This document shows positions 50,095-60,100 of a DNA stretch of 64,000 nucleotides, in pieces (the stretch's first letter is position 1; the number at the start of each line of letters is the position of its first letter). The position numbers and the translations under genes are program-made. The notes below the pieces were generated by a model. The model had not been told where the DNA came from. It searched no databases and saw nothing but the letters and a program-made list of their open reading frames with translations. This DNA comes from Cohnella thermotolerans DSM 17683. GTDB taxonomy: Bacteria > Bacillota > Bacilli > Paenibacillales > Paenibacillaceae. Location: assembly GCF_000429825.1 (NCBI RefSeq), contig NZ_AUCP01000023.1, positions 1 to 64,000 on the forward strand, in the 5' to 3' direction.

Positions 50095-50639
50095 CGGATC
50101 GGCTCCCCGCTATCCGCTGCGCTCTCGCCGAGCTTGTGCGCCAGCTTGTTCCTGTCGCCTTCGGACAGCGTATGCTGCACGACGAAGCAGGACGGACAGA
50201 CGTAGACGGTCATCGCGAACGGAGCTTCCAGCAGCGGCCGTCCGAGCTCTTCGGGCGTGCGCGGGCGGAACCCTTCCGCGCTCACGATCCGCTCGCCCGC
50301 TTCCAGCATATATTCGCGGCATTGCGGGCATTCCGGCACGAATTCCTGCTCGTCCAACAGCCTCTCGACCGCCTCTTCGAAGCGAAGCAGGCTTTCGTCC
50401 TTTTCCCGAAGGCCGTCGTCCCGCTTCCAGTCAAGCTCTTCCTCTTCGTCTTCGTACGCTTCCGAATGTTCCGACCGCTCCTCCGCCTCGTCCGGATCGT
50501 CCTCGTAACGGTCGATGTCGATGCGCATCGTCCGGTAGCCGCCCAGCTCGTTGTCGCAGATCGGGCAGAACTTCTCCGGTTCCTGGCCTTCCTCCTGCGT
50601 CACTTCGCTTTGGCACCAAGGGCAGATGATGACCGCCAT
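50091..50639 (-). CDS. Zinc-ribbon protein of unknown function
   Basis: The protein has 182 aa. Four Cys pairs (CPWC at residues 6-9, CPIC about 25, CPQC about 103, CPSC about 148) suggest two zinc ribbons, separated by a strongly acidic linker (DDPDEAEERSEHSEAYEDEE). No family recognised. It lies between a 27-aa membrane peptide (ATG one base after its stop) and cysK (4-bp overlap). GGAGG lies a few bases before the ATG. Alternatives: redox-sensitive adaptor or metal reservoir. Confidence 0.8.
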   Translation of the reverse strand: MAVIICPWCQSEVTQEEGQEPEKFCPICDNELGGYRTMRIDIDRYEDDPDEAEERSEHSEAYEDEEEELDWKRDDGLREKDESLLRFEEAVERLLDEQEFVPECPQCREYMLEAGERIVSAEGFRPRTPEELGRPLLEAPFAMTVYVCPSCFVVQHTLSEGDRNKLAHKLGESAADSGEPIR

Positions 50640-50640
50640 G

Positions 50641-50724
50641 TTATCCCTCCTTTACCATATAAACGATCCCGATGGCGAAAAACAGGATGGCAAACGCGAA
50701 TAACGTGCCCCAAAGATACTTCAT
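50641..50724 (-). CDS. 27-aa single-span membrane peptide
   Basis: ATG at 50724 follows GGGAGG by about 8 bases and opens 27 codons to TAA at 50641-50643. The peptide is MKYLWGTLFAFAILFFAIGI followed by VYMVKEG: one membrane helix with a charged tail. Its last codons form the ribosome site of the zinc-ribbon gene, whose ATG starts one base after the stop. It lies 24 bases after the DUF350 gene. The tight packing and good site argue for a real gene, perhaps a partner of DUF350. Confidence 0.7.
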   Translation of the reverse strand: MKYLWGTLFAFAILFFAIGIVYMVKEG

Positions 50725-50748
50725 TCGTCAAACCTCCCGCCGGCGGCG

Positions 50749-51180
50749 TCAAGCGTAGATCACCGCGGCTCCGATAATGTAAGACAGCGAAACCGATAAC
50801 AGCATCGCGATCAAGCCGACCGCCCGGTTGTCCTTCGCGATCTCTTCGTCGATCCTGAACACGGGCGTCAAAAATTCGAACATAAAGTAACCGACCAGCA
50901 GCAGCAGAAAACCGATCGAAGCCCAAAGCAAACTTTCGTAAATCGTATCCTGCGCCTGGATGGAAAAGCGGAAGATGTTGCAGAGGCCGAAAATTTTGCC
51001 CCCGGTCGCCATCGCGACCGCTACGTTGCCCTTGCGGATTTCGTTCCAGCAGTTGTATTTGGTCACCCACTCGAAGCAGGCGAGGCAAACGATCAGCATC
51101 AGGATGCCGACCGAGAAATAGGCCAGCATCGCCGCCAGGGGATGAGACATCAGCGTGTCGACCGCTCCGGTATCCTGCAT
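50749..51180 (-). CDS. DUF350 family membrane protein
   Basis: The protein has 143 aa and four membrane helices. The first is AYFSVGILMLIVCLACFEWV, then come a charged loop TKYNCWNEIRKGNVAVAMATG and two or three more, as in DUF350 (YjfL/YshE-like) proteins of unknown function. GGGAGG lies about 12 bases before the ATG. It is 22 bases after mutS2 and followed by a small membrane peptide. Confidence 0.82.
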   Translation of the reverse strand: MQDTGAVDTLMSHPLAAMLAYFSVGILMLIVCLACFEWVTKYNCWNEIRKGNVAVAMATGGKIFGLCNIFRFSIQAQDTIYESLLWASIGFLLLLVGYFMFEFLTPVFRIDEEIAKDNRAVGLIAMLLSVSLSYIIGAAVIYA

Positions 51181-51202
51181 GCGCCCCGCACCTCCCGCCT
51201 CG

Positions 51203-53566
51203 TCACTTCAATTCGGCCACGGTAACGCCCGCGCCGCCTTCCCCGTAGTTGCCCAACCGGTAGCTTTTCACGTGCTTGTGCTTGCGGAGAAACTCCTGAA
51301 TGCCGGTGCGGAGCGCTCCCGTCCCTTTGCCGTGAATGATGTAGACCGTTCCCAGGTTGGCCAGGAACGCTTCGTCGAGGAACCGGTCGGTCTCCACCAG
51401 CGCCTCGTCCAGCGTGGCTCCCCGCAGATCGAGCTCCGTCCGGACGTCTTCGCGCGAGCGCCGAACGGTCGTCACGTTGACGGGCGTCCTCGCCGGAGCG
51501 GCCGAAGCGGACTTGCGAACGGCCTCCAAATCGCTGAGCGGCACCTTCATCTTCAGAATGCCGAGCTGGACGAGCGCCTCGCCGCCCGCCAATTCGACGA
51601 CGTGCCCCTTCTGCCCGCCCAGGCTGAACACTTTCACTTCGTCCCCGGCTTCGATCCGGCTCTCCTTGCCGTGACCGGTGCGCCGCGGCTTCGCCACCGG
51701 GTCGGGCACCGAATCCTCGAGCCGCTTGCGCGCTTCGATCAGCTTATGCTCCTTGAGCGAAGCTCCTTCCTCCATCGCCATCCGGCGCAGGTCGGCAATG
51801 ATCTCCTCCGCCTCGCGCCGGGCTTTGGCGACCGCCTGCCGCGCTTCGTCCCGGGCATCCTCCAGCAGCTTCGCCTTCTGCTCCTGGAACTTGAAGCGCT
51901 CGTCCTCGAGCTGCTGCCGAAGCGACTCGATCTCCTTGCGCAGCCTCTCGGCGGTTTGCCGCTCCGATTCGGCAAGCCGCCGGTCCCGCTCCAGCGAAGC
52001 GATCATCGAATCCACCTTCAGCTCTTCCTCGCTCACCTGTCCGCGGGCATGCTCGATGATCGACCGCGGCAGGCCGAGCCGCTCGGCAATGGCGAACGCG
52101 TTGCTTCGGCCCGGAACGCCGACGAGCAGCCGGTACGTCGGGCGGAGCGTCGCCACGTCGAATTCCATGCTGGCGTTGATGATCCCTTCGCGGTTGTAGG
52201 CGTACGCCTTCAGCTCGCTGTAGTGGGTCGTGGCGAGGATCCGGCAGCCGATCCGGTGCAGGTGCTCGAGAATGGCGATCGCCAGCGCCGAGCCTTCCGC
52301 GGGGTCGGTGCCCGCGCCCAGCTCGTCGAGCAGCACCAGACTGCGCGAAGTCACCTGGCCGAGCATGCCGATCAAATTCGTCATGTGGCTGGAGAAGGTG
52401 CTAAGGCTCTGCTCGATGCTCTGCTCGTCGCCGATGTCGGCGTAAATGCCGTCGAAGACGCACATCCGGCTGCCGTCGTCGGCCGGAATGAACAAGCCGG
52501 ACATCGCCATCAGGCTGAGCAAGCCGACGGTCTTGAGCGAGACCGTCTTGCCGCCCGTATTCGGGCCCGTGACGATGATCGCCGAATACGCCCCGCCGAG
52601 CTCGACGTCGATCGGAACGACGCGCTTCGGGTCGATCAGCGGATGCCGGGCCCGCTTGAGCCGCAGCTCGCCGTCGCCGTTCACCTCGGGCAGCGTGGCG
52701 AACATCGAATCGGCCAGCGCCGCCTTGGCGAAAATAAAATCGATATAACCGAGCGATTCCGCATCCGAAGCGAGCAGCTCGGCCTTCTCGCCGACGAGCC
52801 CGCTGAGCCGGCGCAAAATGCGCTCGATCTCGTCCTGCTCGCGCAGCTTCAGCTCCCGCAGCTTGTTGTTCATCTGCACGACCGCTTCCGGCTCGATGAA
52901 CAGGGTGGCGCCGCTGCCCGACGTATCGTGGACGATGCCGCCGAAGTGCGAGCGGTATTCCTGCTTGACCGGGATGACATAGCGGTCGCCCCGCATCGTC
53001 ACCAGCACGTCCTGCAGCATCTTCTGCACCGATGAGGAGCGGATGAGGCTGTCGAGCTTCTCCCTGGCGCGGTCCGCGTAAATGCGGATGTCGCGGCGGA
53101 TGGAGGCGAGCTCCGGGCTGGCCGCGTCCATAACTTCCCCCTGCTCGTCGATGCAGCGGCGAATTTCGTCCTCGATCGGCTTGGCGTCGATGAGCGGCTC
53201 GCACAGATCGCTCAGCAGCGGGATGTCGATCTCGTCGTTTACGGCAGCCATATATTTGCGGATTCTCCGGGAACCCATAATGAGGCCGGCGATATCCGCC
53301 AATTCGGAAGGCCCCAGCACGCCTCCGAGCTTCGCTCTGCCGAGCGAAGGCCGGACGTCGGTGATGCCGCCGAACGGCGGAACGCCCTTGAGCGCGACCG
53401 CGCGGACCGCTTCGTCCGTTGCGGCGAGCCGGCGCCGCACTTCGGCCAAATTCGCGGAAGGACGAAGCTTGGAAGCCTCTTCCTTGCCGAGCGAAGTGGC
53501 GGCGGCCTCCGTCAGGCGGAGAATGATTTTGTCGTATTCCAATGTCATGAGCGCCTTGTCGTTCAA
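51203..53566 (-). CDS. mutS2: MutS2 / RqcU-type ATPase-endonuclease
   Basis: The protein has 787 aa: lever domains (1-300), ATPase with Walker A TGPNTGGKTVSLKT (about 337) and Walker B LVLLDELGAGTDPAEGSA (about 415), a long coiled-coil (about 510-620), a KOW-like segment, and a C-terminal Smr nuclease domain (ELDLRGATLDEAL, HGKGTGALR). MutS2 of bacilli acts on collided ribosomes and was earlier linked to recombination control. Start: a TTG at 53566 (then NDKALMTLEYDK) has GGAG 11 bases upstream and fits the family N-terminus; the ATG at 53548 is the alternative. Confidence 0.95.
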   Translation of the reverse strand: MNDKALMTLEYDKIILRLTEAAATSLGKEEASKLRPSANLAEVRRRLAATDEAVRAVALKGVPPFGGITDVRPSLGRAKLGGVLGPSELADIAGLIMGSRRIRKYMAAVNDEIDIPLLSDLCEPLIDAKPIEDEIRRCIDEQGEVMDAASPELASIRRDIRIYADRAREKLDSLIRSSSVQKMLQDVLVTMRGDRYVIPVKQEYRSHFGGIVHDTSGSGATLFIEPEAVVQMNNKLRELKLREQDEIERILRRLSGLVGEKAELLASDAESLGYIDFIFAKAALADSMFATLPEVNGDGELRLKRARHPLIDPKRVVPIDVELGGAYSAIIVTGPNTGGKTVSLKTVGLLSLMAMSGLFIPADDGSRMCVFDGIYADIGDEQSIEQSLSTFSSHMTNLIGMLGQVTSRSLVLLDELGAGTDPAEGSALAIAILEHLHRIGCRILATTHYSELKAYAYNREGIINASMEFDVATLRPTYRLLVGVPGRSNAFAIAERLGLPRSIIEHARGQVSEEELKVDSMIASLERDRRLAESERQTAERLRKEIESLRQQLEDERFKFQEQKAKLLEDARDEARQAVAKARREAEEIIADLRRMAMEEGASLKEHKLIEARKRLEDSVPDPVAKPRRTGHGKESRIEAGDEVKVFSLGGQKGHVVELAGGEALVQLGILKMKVPLSDLEAVRKSASAAPARTPVNVTTVRRSREDVRTELDLRGATLDEALVETDRFLDEAFLANLGTVYIIHGKGTGALRTGIQEFLRKHKHVKSYRLGNYGEGGAGVTVAELK

Positions 53567-53713
53567 GTGAGGCCCAACTCCTCTCCCCCACATTATAGCT
53601 CAGCGGCGGCCGCTTGCGAAACCTTCCACTCATAGTCCCGCCTCGTTAAGGCTAAACTAGTTCCATTACCGGGATCAACCGGGAGTAATTATAAGGCTGA
53701 AGGAGGTTCGTCT

Positions 53714-54073
53714 GTGAAATTCCTCGGACATGTCGTGCGCTTCGTCGTCTCCGCGATCGTCATTATGATCGTCGGTTACATTGTGCCCAACTTCTCGGTC
53801 GGGGGCTTCTGGAGCGCGTTGCTGCTTGCTCTGGTCATCGCCTTGCTCGGGTGGATTATCGAGGGCATTTTCGGCAAAAGGGTCACTCCGTTCGGCCGGG
53901 GCATCGTCGGGTTTCTGACGAGCGCGGTCGTCATCTGGCTGGCGCAATTCGTCGTCGGCCACGTGCACGCCACGATTCTCGGCGCCTTGCTGGCCGCGTT
54001 GGTGATCGGAATAATCGACCTGTTTATTCCGATCGGCAACCCTTTCCGGGCCGGTCAAGCGAAGCAAAGCTAA
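53714..54073 (+). CDS. YvlD-like holin-family membrane protein
   Basis: The protein has 119 aa and four hydrophobic helices (VVRFVVSAIVIMIVGYIVPN, then FWSALLLALVIALLGWIIEG and two more). It belongs to the YvlD/mycobacterial 4-TM group annotated as phage holin family; it is not near any prophage here. The start is GTG at 53714 with AGGAGG 7 bases upstream. It is a single gene ending at a strong terminator. Function unknown, perhaps in envelope stress as in Bacillus yvlD. Confidence 0.83.
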   Translation: MKFLGHVVRFVVSAIVIMIVGYIVPNFSVGGFWSALLLALVIALLGWIIEGIFGKRVTPFGRGIVGFLTSAVVIWLAQFVVGHVHATILGALLAALVIGIIDLFIPIGNPFRAGQAKQS

Positions 54074-54084
54074 CGCCGGCGCCA

Positions 54085-54120
54085 AAAAGCCCCTGCATCC
54101 ACTCGGGATGCAGGGGCTTT
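54085..54120. terminator. Bidirectional terminator between yvlD-like and S-layer genes
   Basis: Fifteen-bp perfect stem, core AAGCCCCTGCATCC / GGATGCAGGGGCTT, loop ACTCG, with A and T runs at its ends. Confidence 0.92.
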
Positions 54121-54148
54121 CTTGTCGCTTGCGTGCCGAAGCCGCTCC

Positions 54149-57100
54149 TTACTGCGGATTCAGCATGCCGTAAATCCGGTAGACGATCTGCGCCGTCTCC
54201 GCCCGGGTCGCTTTGCCGGTCGGACGAAGCGCCGTGCCGTCGCCTTCGACGATTCCGGCACCTTCCATCGCAGCGACGGCGTCTGCCGCATAGGAGGCGA
54301 TGGCCGAATGGTCCCGGTAGCCGCTCACATCGGACGCCGTCCCCGACAGCTTCAGCTTGCCCGTAACCTCCAGAGCGCGGGCCAGCAGAACCATCATATC
54401 CTGGCGGGTAATCTCTTCCCGCGGATTGAACCGGTTGCCGCCGGTTCCCGTCGCGATGCCGAGCCGGCGAACGACGCCGATCGCATCGTAATAGTAATCG
54501 CTCGGGCTGACGTCGCTGAAGTTCGAATCGAAGTCGGCGCGAAGATCGAGCAGCCGCACGAGCAGCGCCATGAAGTCCGCTCTCGTAATGTTTTTCTTCG
54601 GCTCGAACGTGGTCTGCGAAGTGCCTTGAACGATTCCGAGCCGGTAAAGCGCTCCGATCGCTTCCTTCGCCCAGTCGGCCTTGCCGTCCACATCCTTGAA
54701 CGGAAGCTCGCCGGCAGGAACGGGCGGCTCGGTCGGCTCCGTCGGTTCGGCAGGAGTCACAGGAACGGTAGGCGCGGTTGGCTCCGTCGTTCCGTTCGAT
54801 CCGGACGAATCCGGCGTGCCGGCATTCGCATCTCCGGGCTCCGATTTCGCATTCGTGCGGAACGTTGCTTCCGGGCCGTCCGTCGTCCAGTTGCCCGCGG
54901 CGTCGCCCGCCTCCACCTTGAACCGGTACGCCGTCGAGCTTGCCAATCCGGTTGCCCGGTAGCTTAAGACGCTTCCGGATACGGTCGCCGCCAGCTGGCC
55001 GTTCTTATAAATCCGGTACGCCGATACCGCCGTATCGTCCTTGGCCGCCGGCCATTTCAGCGTGATGGCGGAGGAGGATTTGGCGCTCGCGGTCAGCTTC
55101 GCTCCAGTACCCCAAGCGGGTGCGGCGGTATCCGACGCTCCGCTGCCTTCTCCCGCCGTGAAGCCCCAAATATCGGATCGCGTAAACCCGCTGTTCGCGT
55201 CTTCGGCGGTCGCGTACCATTGGTAATACGCGCCCGCTTGCAGCCCCGTCCAGCTCACGGAGGCCGCGCTTCCGCTTGCCGCTTCGCTCTGCGAGCCGAT
55301 CGCGGTGGAAGAGTACACCCGGACGCCGAAGTAATCGGTCGCCACCTGCTTGTCCATCGCCTTCAGGTCCGTATGGATGTCGAACTCGTCCTTGCCCGGA
55401 TATTCCTTCGGATCGTAATAGTTGTAGTCGTCCAGATAAGGCGAATACGTCTTCACGTGCACCTTGTTGTTCGCGGTATCGAATTGAAGCAGACGAATGT
55501 AGCCGAGTCCGCCCTTCTCCGCTCCCTGATAGTCCGCCAGAATCTGGTGGACCTCGCGGTCCGGCACTCCGTCTCCGTCGTCGTCGATCATGTCGACTTT
55601 ATCTTCGGCATCGTGGTAATGCCCGCAGAGAACCATAAAGACGTTCTTGTTCGGCACGACGACCTTCTCGTAAATGACGTCCGAGATCGGCGCCCGGTTG
55701 GCCGATACGAGCAAGTATTCGTGGAAGTTCAGAATCGCCTTGCGGTCGGGGTACTGCTTCAGCACCTCATTGATCCATTCGATATCCTGATCGCGGATGT
55801 CCCAACCCATGTAGATGGCGATGAAGTCGACTCCCCCGGCCGAGATGAGATCGTAGTGCCCGCGATTGTTCAGATAGGTCCCGCCGTAAGTCGGCACGTT
55901 CGCGAACCGGTCGGCGCCGAAATACTTATAGAATTGCGAGTAATCCGAGTACTGATGGTCTACGTCATGGTTGCCCGCCAGAACGCCGTAAGGAATGCCG
56001 GCAGCCTCCAGCGTCTTCATGTCCTTGTCCGCTTCGATCCACTGATATTCCTGATCCCAGTCGTCCACGACGTCGCCGGTATGAAGCACGTACTTGATGT
56101 TCATCTTGTCCTTGTTATCGACGATCCACTGGGTGTTGCCGGAGTAAATGTACGGATAGCTCTCCGAATAATATTGCGTGTCGGACATCCATACGAAGGA
56201 GAAATCGTACGGATCCTCGGACACCGGACGCTCGTCCTGCACGAGGACGTGAATCTTGCCGTCCGGAGCGTATTCGCCGGCTTCCACCGAAGCGCTCAGC
56301 GCGAAGGGCTCCGCCCCGGCGATCTTGCTGTCGAGCTGAACGTATTTGCTCTCGGACGGACTCCATGCGTAGAGGCTGACCTTGCGCCCTTCCAAAGATT
56401 TGCCTTTCCAATCGATGACGACTTCGTCGGTCGCTTGAACCGACTTGTCCAGCTCGACGTCGAATCGATGATAGGGAAATTTCTCCTTGGAATCTTCCGT
56501 CAAATAATTGCCGTCTTCCGCCGCGAGCTTGGCCCACTCCTCTTCGGTCAGCGCCTGCTCGCCGGCGGCAGCGATCGTCTTCGGAGGCTCCACGTCGGAA
56601 GCGTTGCGGTACCCGGCGATTCCCGCCCGATGCGCCGCATCGTATTTATAGCCTTTATAAAAGCTTACCTTCATGGGATCCCCGGACGGATCCGTCACCT
56701 TGACGGTCAGCTTCCCGTTCGCATCGACGCCGCTCGAATCGTTCGCCGGAGCGACCAGCTCGGGAGGGAGAGGATTCTCGTTCGGCACAGAGAAGGAGAT
56801 CGTCTTCTCCGCCTTGTTCCCCACGTTGTCCGTAGCCGCGATGACCAGAACATGCGTGCCTCCTCCCAGCTTCGAGGAGGAAGTGGCGTAAGGCAGCTCG
56901 ACGCTCTTGCCGTCCAGCGTCGCTTCCGTCGACTTAACGCCGGACAACGCGTCCGCAATCGTCGCCTTCAGCTCGAACGGGCCCCGATACGTTTTCCCGT
57001 CTTCCACGGAGGCCGCGATCGACGGCGCCGTATTGTCGACGTACACTTTCGCTTGCACCTTCGAACCGCCGGAACCGGCGGCCGTAATCGTGTGCTCCCC

Positions 57101-60100
57101 GTCCCCCGCGGAAGCCGTATTCCACGAGTAGGCCTTCGACTTCAGCAAGCCGTCCGGCAGCTTGAAGCGAAAGTCGACCGCTTCGAGACGACCGCTGCTG
57201 TCCCCCATCTTGATCTCGGCCGCCGGGTCGGAATACGCCGAATCGTAGACCTGCGTGCCGTCGGACAGCACGAGCCGGACATTGCGTACGGTGAAATCGT
57301 CCTTGTTCTCTTCCTTCCGATCGTCGAACGGAGACGCCTTCGTTCCGGCGCGAATCGAGATGACGTTGTCCCCCGACTGCAGTCTCTCCGCCGCGATCGG
57401 CACGGACAGCGTCGTATACGAATTGATCGGGTCCTGGAACGTGTACAGAATTTCTTGCCCGATCGTGACGCCGTTTTTGAAATAGTAGTTGACGCTGTTC
57501 GCTTCGAACGCGAACGTCGCGTCTCTCTCCAGCGCGTGGTAGGTCGAAGAGGATACGTCCTGTCCGTCCACCTTCAGCGTCAGCGAATCCGGTCCGGCCG
57601 ATTCCGCCGTTCCCTTGATCAGGAAGGTGCCGTTCACGAAGTCGCCGTCCTTCAGGTTCAACCGGAGCGGGGACCGGTCCGCTCCTCCCGTAATGGCGAT
57701 CGTATGCGTAGCGGAAGTAACCTCGTTCGTACCGTCCGATACGACGTAATAGTATTGGATCGAAGAGTGTCCGATCAGATCCGGCGCATAAATCGTATAT
57801 TGGTAGTTTTGATCGTCGTAATCGAAATACAGGTAGCGCTTCGTATAGTCCGAAGCCGAATCGTTCTTGTAGTAAAGAGCGACCGACTTGACGCTCTGAT
57901 CGTCGGAGGCGTCGGCCGACAGATGCAGATCGTTCGACTGGGAAATCTCCTGCAAGCCGGTCGTGTCCGCAATCGTCGGTTCGGTCGTATCTTCCGGCAG
58001 GCTGACGGGAACGGCGGGAACCTGATCGCCGCTTACCGTACCGGGCGTGGCGGCTTCCGTGCCCGCGCTCAGCATGATCATCTCCGTGCTGCCGTTGCTC
58101 GGATACTTGTACACAATCCCCTTGTTCGCGACCGTCTGGCTATCGATCGTACCATTGTAATAAGCGGCGGAGATGTCCACGTGGGTGTTCGTGCCGATGG
58201 CTACGCCCCGTTTCGAGGAATTCGCCATTCCGTCGGAATAGATTCTGAAGAGGTTCACGTTCTCCTTGAGATCGGTTCCGTACACGGCGTTGAAATCGTC
58301 CGCCGTCTTGGCTCCGTTCGCGCTGTTGATGACCCAGAAGACGAATGTCTGCCGGGAGGGGATGATCATCTCTTCGCTGTCCGTCGGCCATACGATATCC
58401 GCGTCGGGTCCGGAATCGGTATAGCGATAATAGAGCTTGTAATTTTTCAGATTGATCGCTTGGTTCGAGTTGTTGTAAATTTCGATGAACTCGTAGCCGT
58501 CCGCCGAACCGACGTTGGTGCTGTCCGGCACAAGCTCGGTCACGAGCAGCGGAGGCACCTTCGAAGGATCGAAGTCGCCGAGCTGAACCGTTACCGGATA
58601 AAGATCCGTCTTGACCGTATTCGTCCCGTCCGTCGCTTCGATATAATATTGAATCTCGGATTCGGCGAGCGCGGATTTGGGAATTTGGCCCTCGTACAGA
58701 CCGCCCGGCTTCGCTCCCATCGGAATCGAAGAGAACAGCGATTGGGACGCCGACTTGTAATACAACGTCACGTTCAGAACCTCGTTCTCGCTCGCGCCCA
58801 AGGCCGCGTCGGTCACCGTCGCGGAAATCGTCAGATTCGCTTCCGGGGAAGCCGTCGTTACGGGCGTATGCGTAATCACCGGGGGATCGTTCGGTGAAGT
58901 CTCGGGCAGTTCGACCCGCTTACCCGGCACTTGATCGACCGTCACGGAGCCGGGAGTGGCCGCCTCCGTTCCCGCGGAAATCATCGCCATCTCGATCGAA
59001 CCGCTGTCCGGATACCGGAAGAAAATCCCTTTGTTCGCAACCGTCTGCGCGTCGGTTTCGTAATGAGCGGCGACGAGATCTTGGCCTCTTGCGTCCTGGA
59101 TGACAAGACTGCGCTGGCCTCCGTTGGCCATGCCGTCGTTCGAGATGCGGAACAGATCGGTTCCGAGCGTCAACGACGTCCCGAAGTTGGCGTTGAAGTC
59201 GGCCGCCGTCAGCGCGTCGTTCGAACCGTTGATGATCCATAGCGCAACGGCTTGTCCGGACGGAATCGGCACATCCCCCGTCGGCCACTGAACGTCTTTG
59301 GCGGGGGTCTGATTCGTATAGCGGTAGATCAGCTTGTAATCCTTCAAATTGATCGTGCGCGTGGAATTGTTGTACACCTCGATAAATTCATAGGCGTCCG
59401 CGCTGGCTCCCGTCACGTTGGCCGTATCCGGCGCCAGCTCGGTGATGAGCAGCGGAGGCCGGTCGGACAAGTCCTCTTGGCCCGAACCGCTGACCGTTAC
59501 GTTATAAACATCCGTCTGCAGCTTCCCGCTGCCGTCGGTCGCTTCGATATAATATTGCAACCCGGCTTCCGTCAGCGCTTCCTTCGGGATCGCCGCTTCG
59601 AAGACACTGCCCGTCTCCGTGGATTCGCCGTCGCTTCTCGTCATAGCCAGTTCGGCGTAATCGTTCGCGGAGGCCGGCTTGTAGAAGAGCTTCGCGGCCG
59701 GTTCTCCGGCGGCGCCGCTCACCGTCGCGCCGATCTTCAAGTCTGCGGACAGGCTCGCCTCCGTTACCGGCGTATGATCGATATGAAGGCCGGTCGGGGC
59801 CGGTTCGGTCGGTTCCGGATCGGCCGGCTGCGCACCCGGCTCGTCGTACGTATACGCCGGCACAAGCGCCTCCTCGACCGCGCCCGGCGTTGCCGGGGCC
59901 AGACCCGCCGCCATTTCGCCCGTCGTCACCATCGCCATCTCGGTCGATCCGTCCGTCGGGTACGAGTAGAAAATGCCTTTGTCGGGCTTCGTCTGATCGT
60001 CGTTCTGATAGGAGGCGGAGACGACGGTATTGCCGTGGCGATCGACGATACTGAGCGTCCGGGGATTGCTGTTGTGCATGCCTCCCGCGGTCGTACCGCC

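Noticed and set aside
53714-54073. Prophage holin
   Set aside because: No phage genes nearby; the protein fits the chromosomal YvlD-like group.
55220-58897. 1,225-codon open frame on the plus strand
   Set aside because: Antisense to the S-layer phosphoesterase; Arg/Val/Asp-rich with no domain and no ribosome site.
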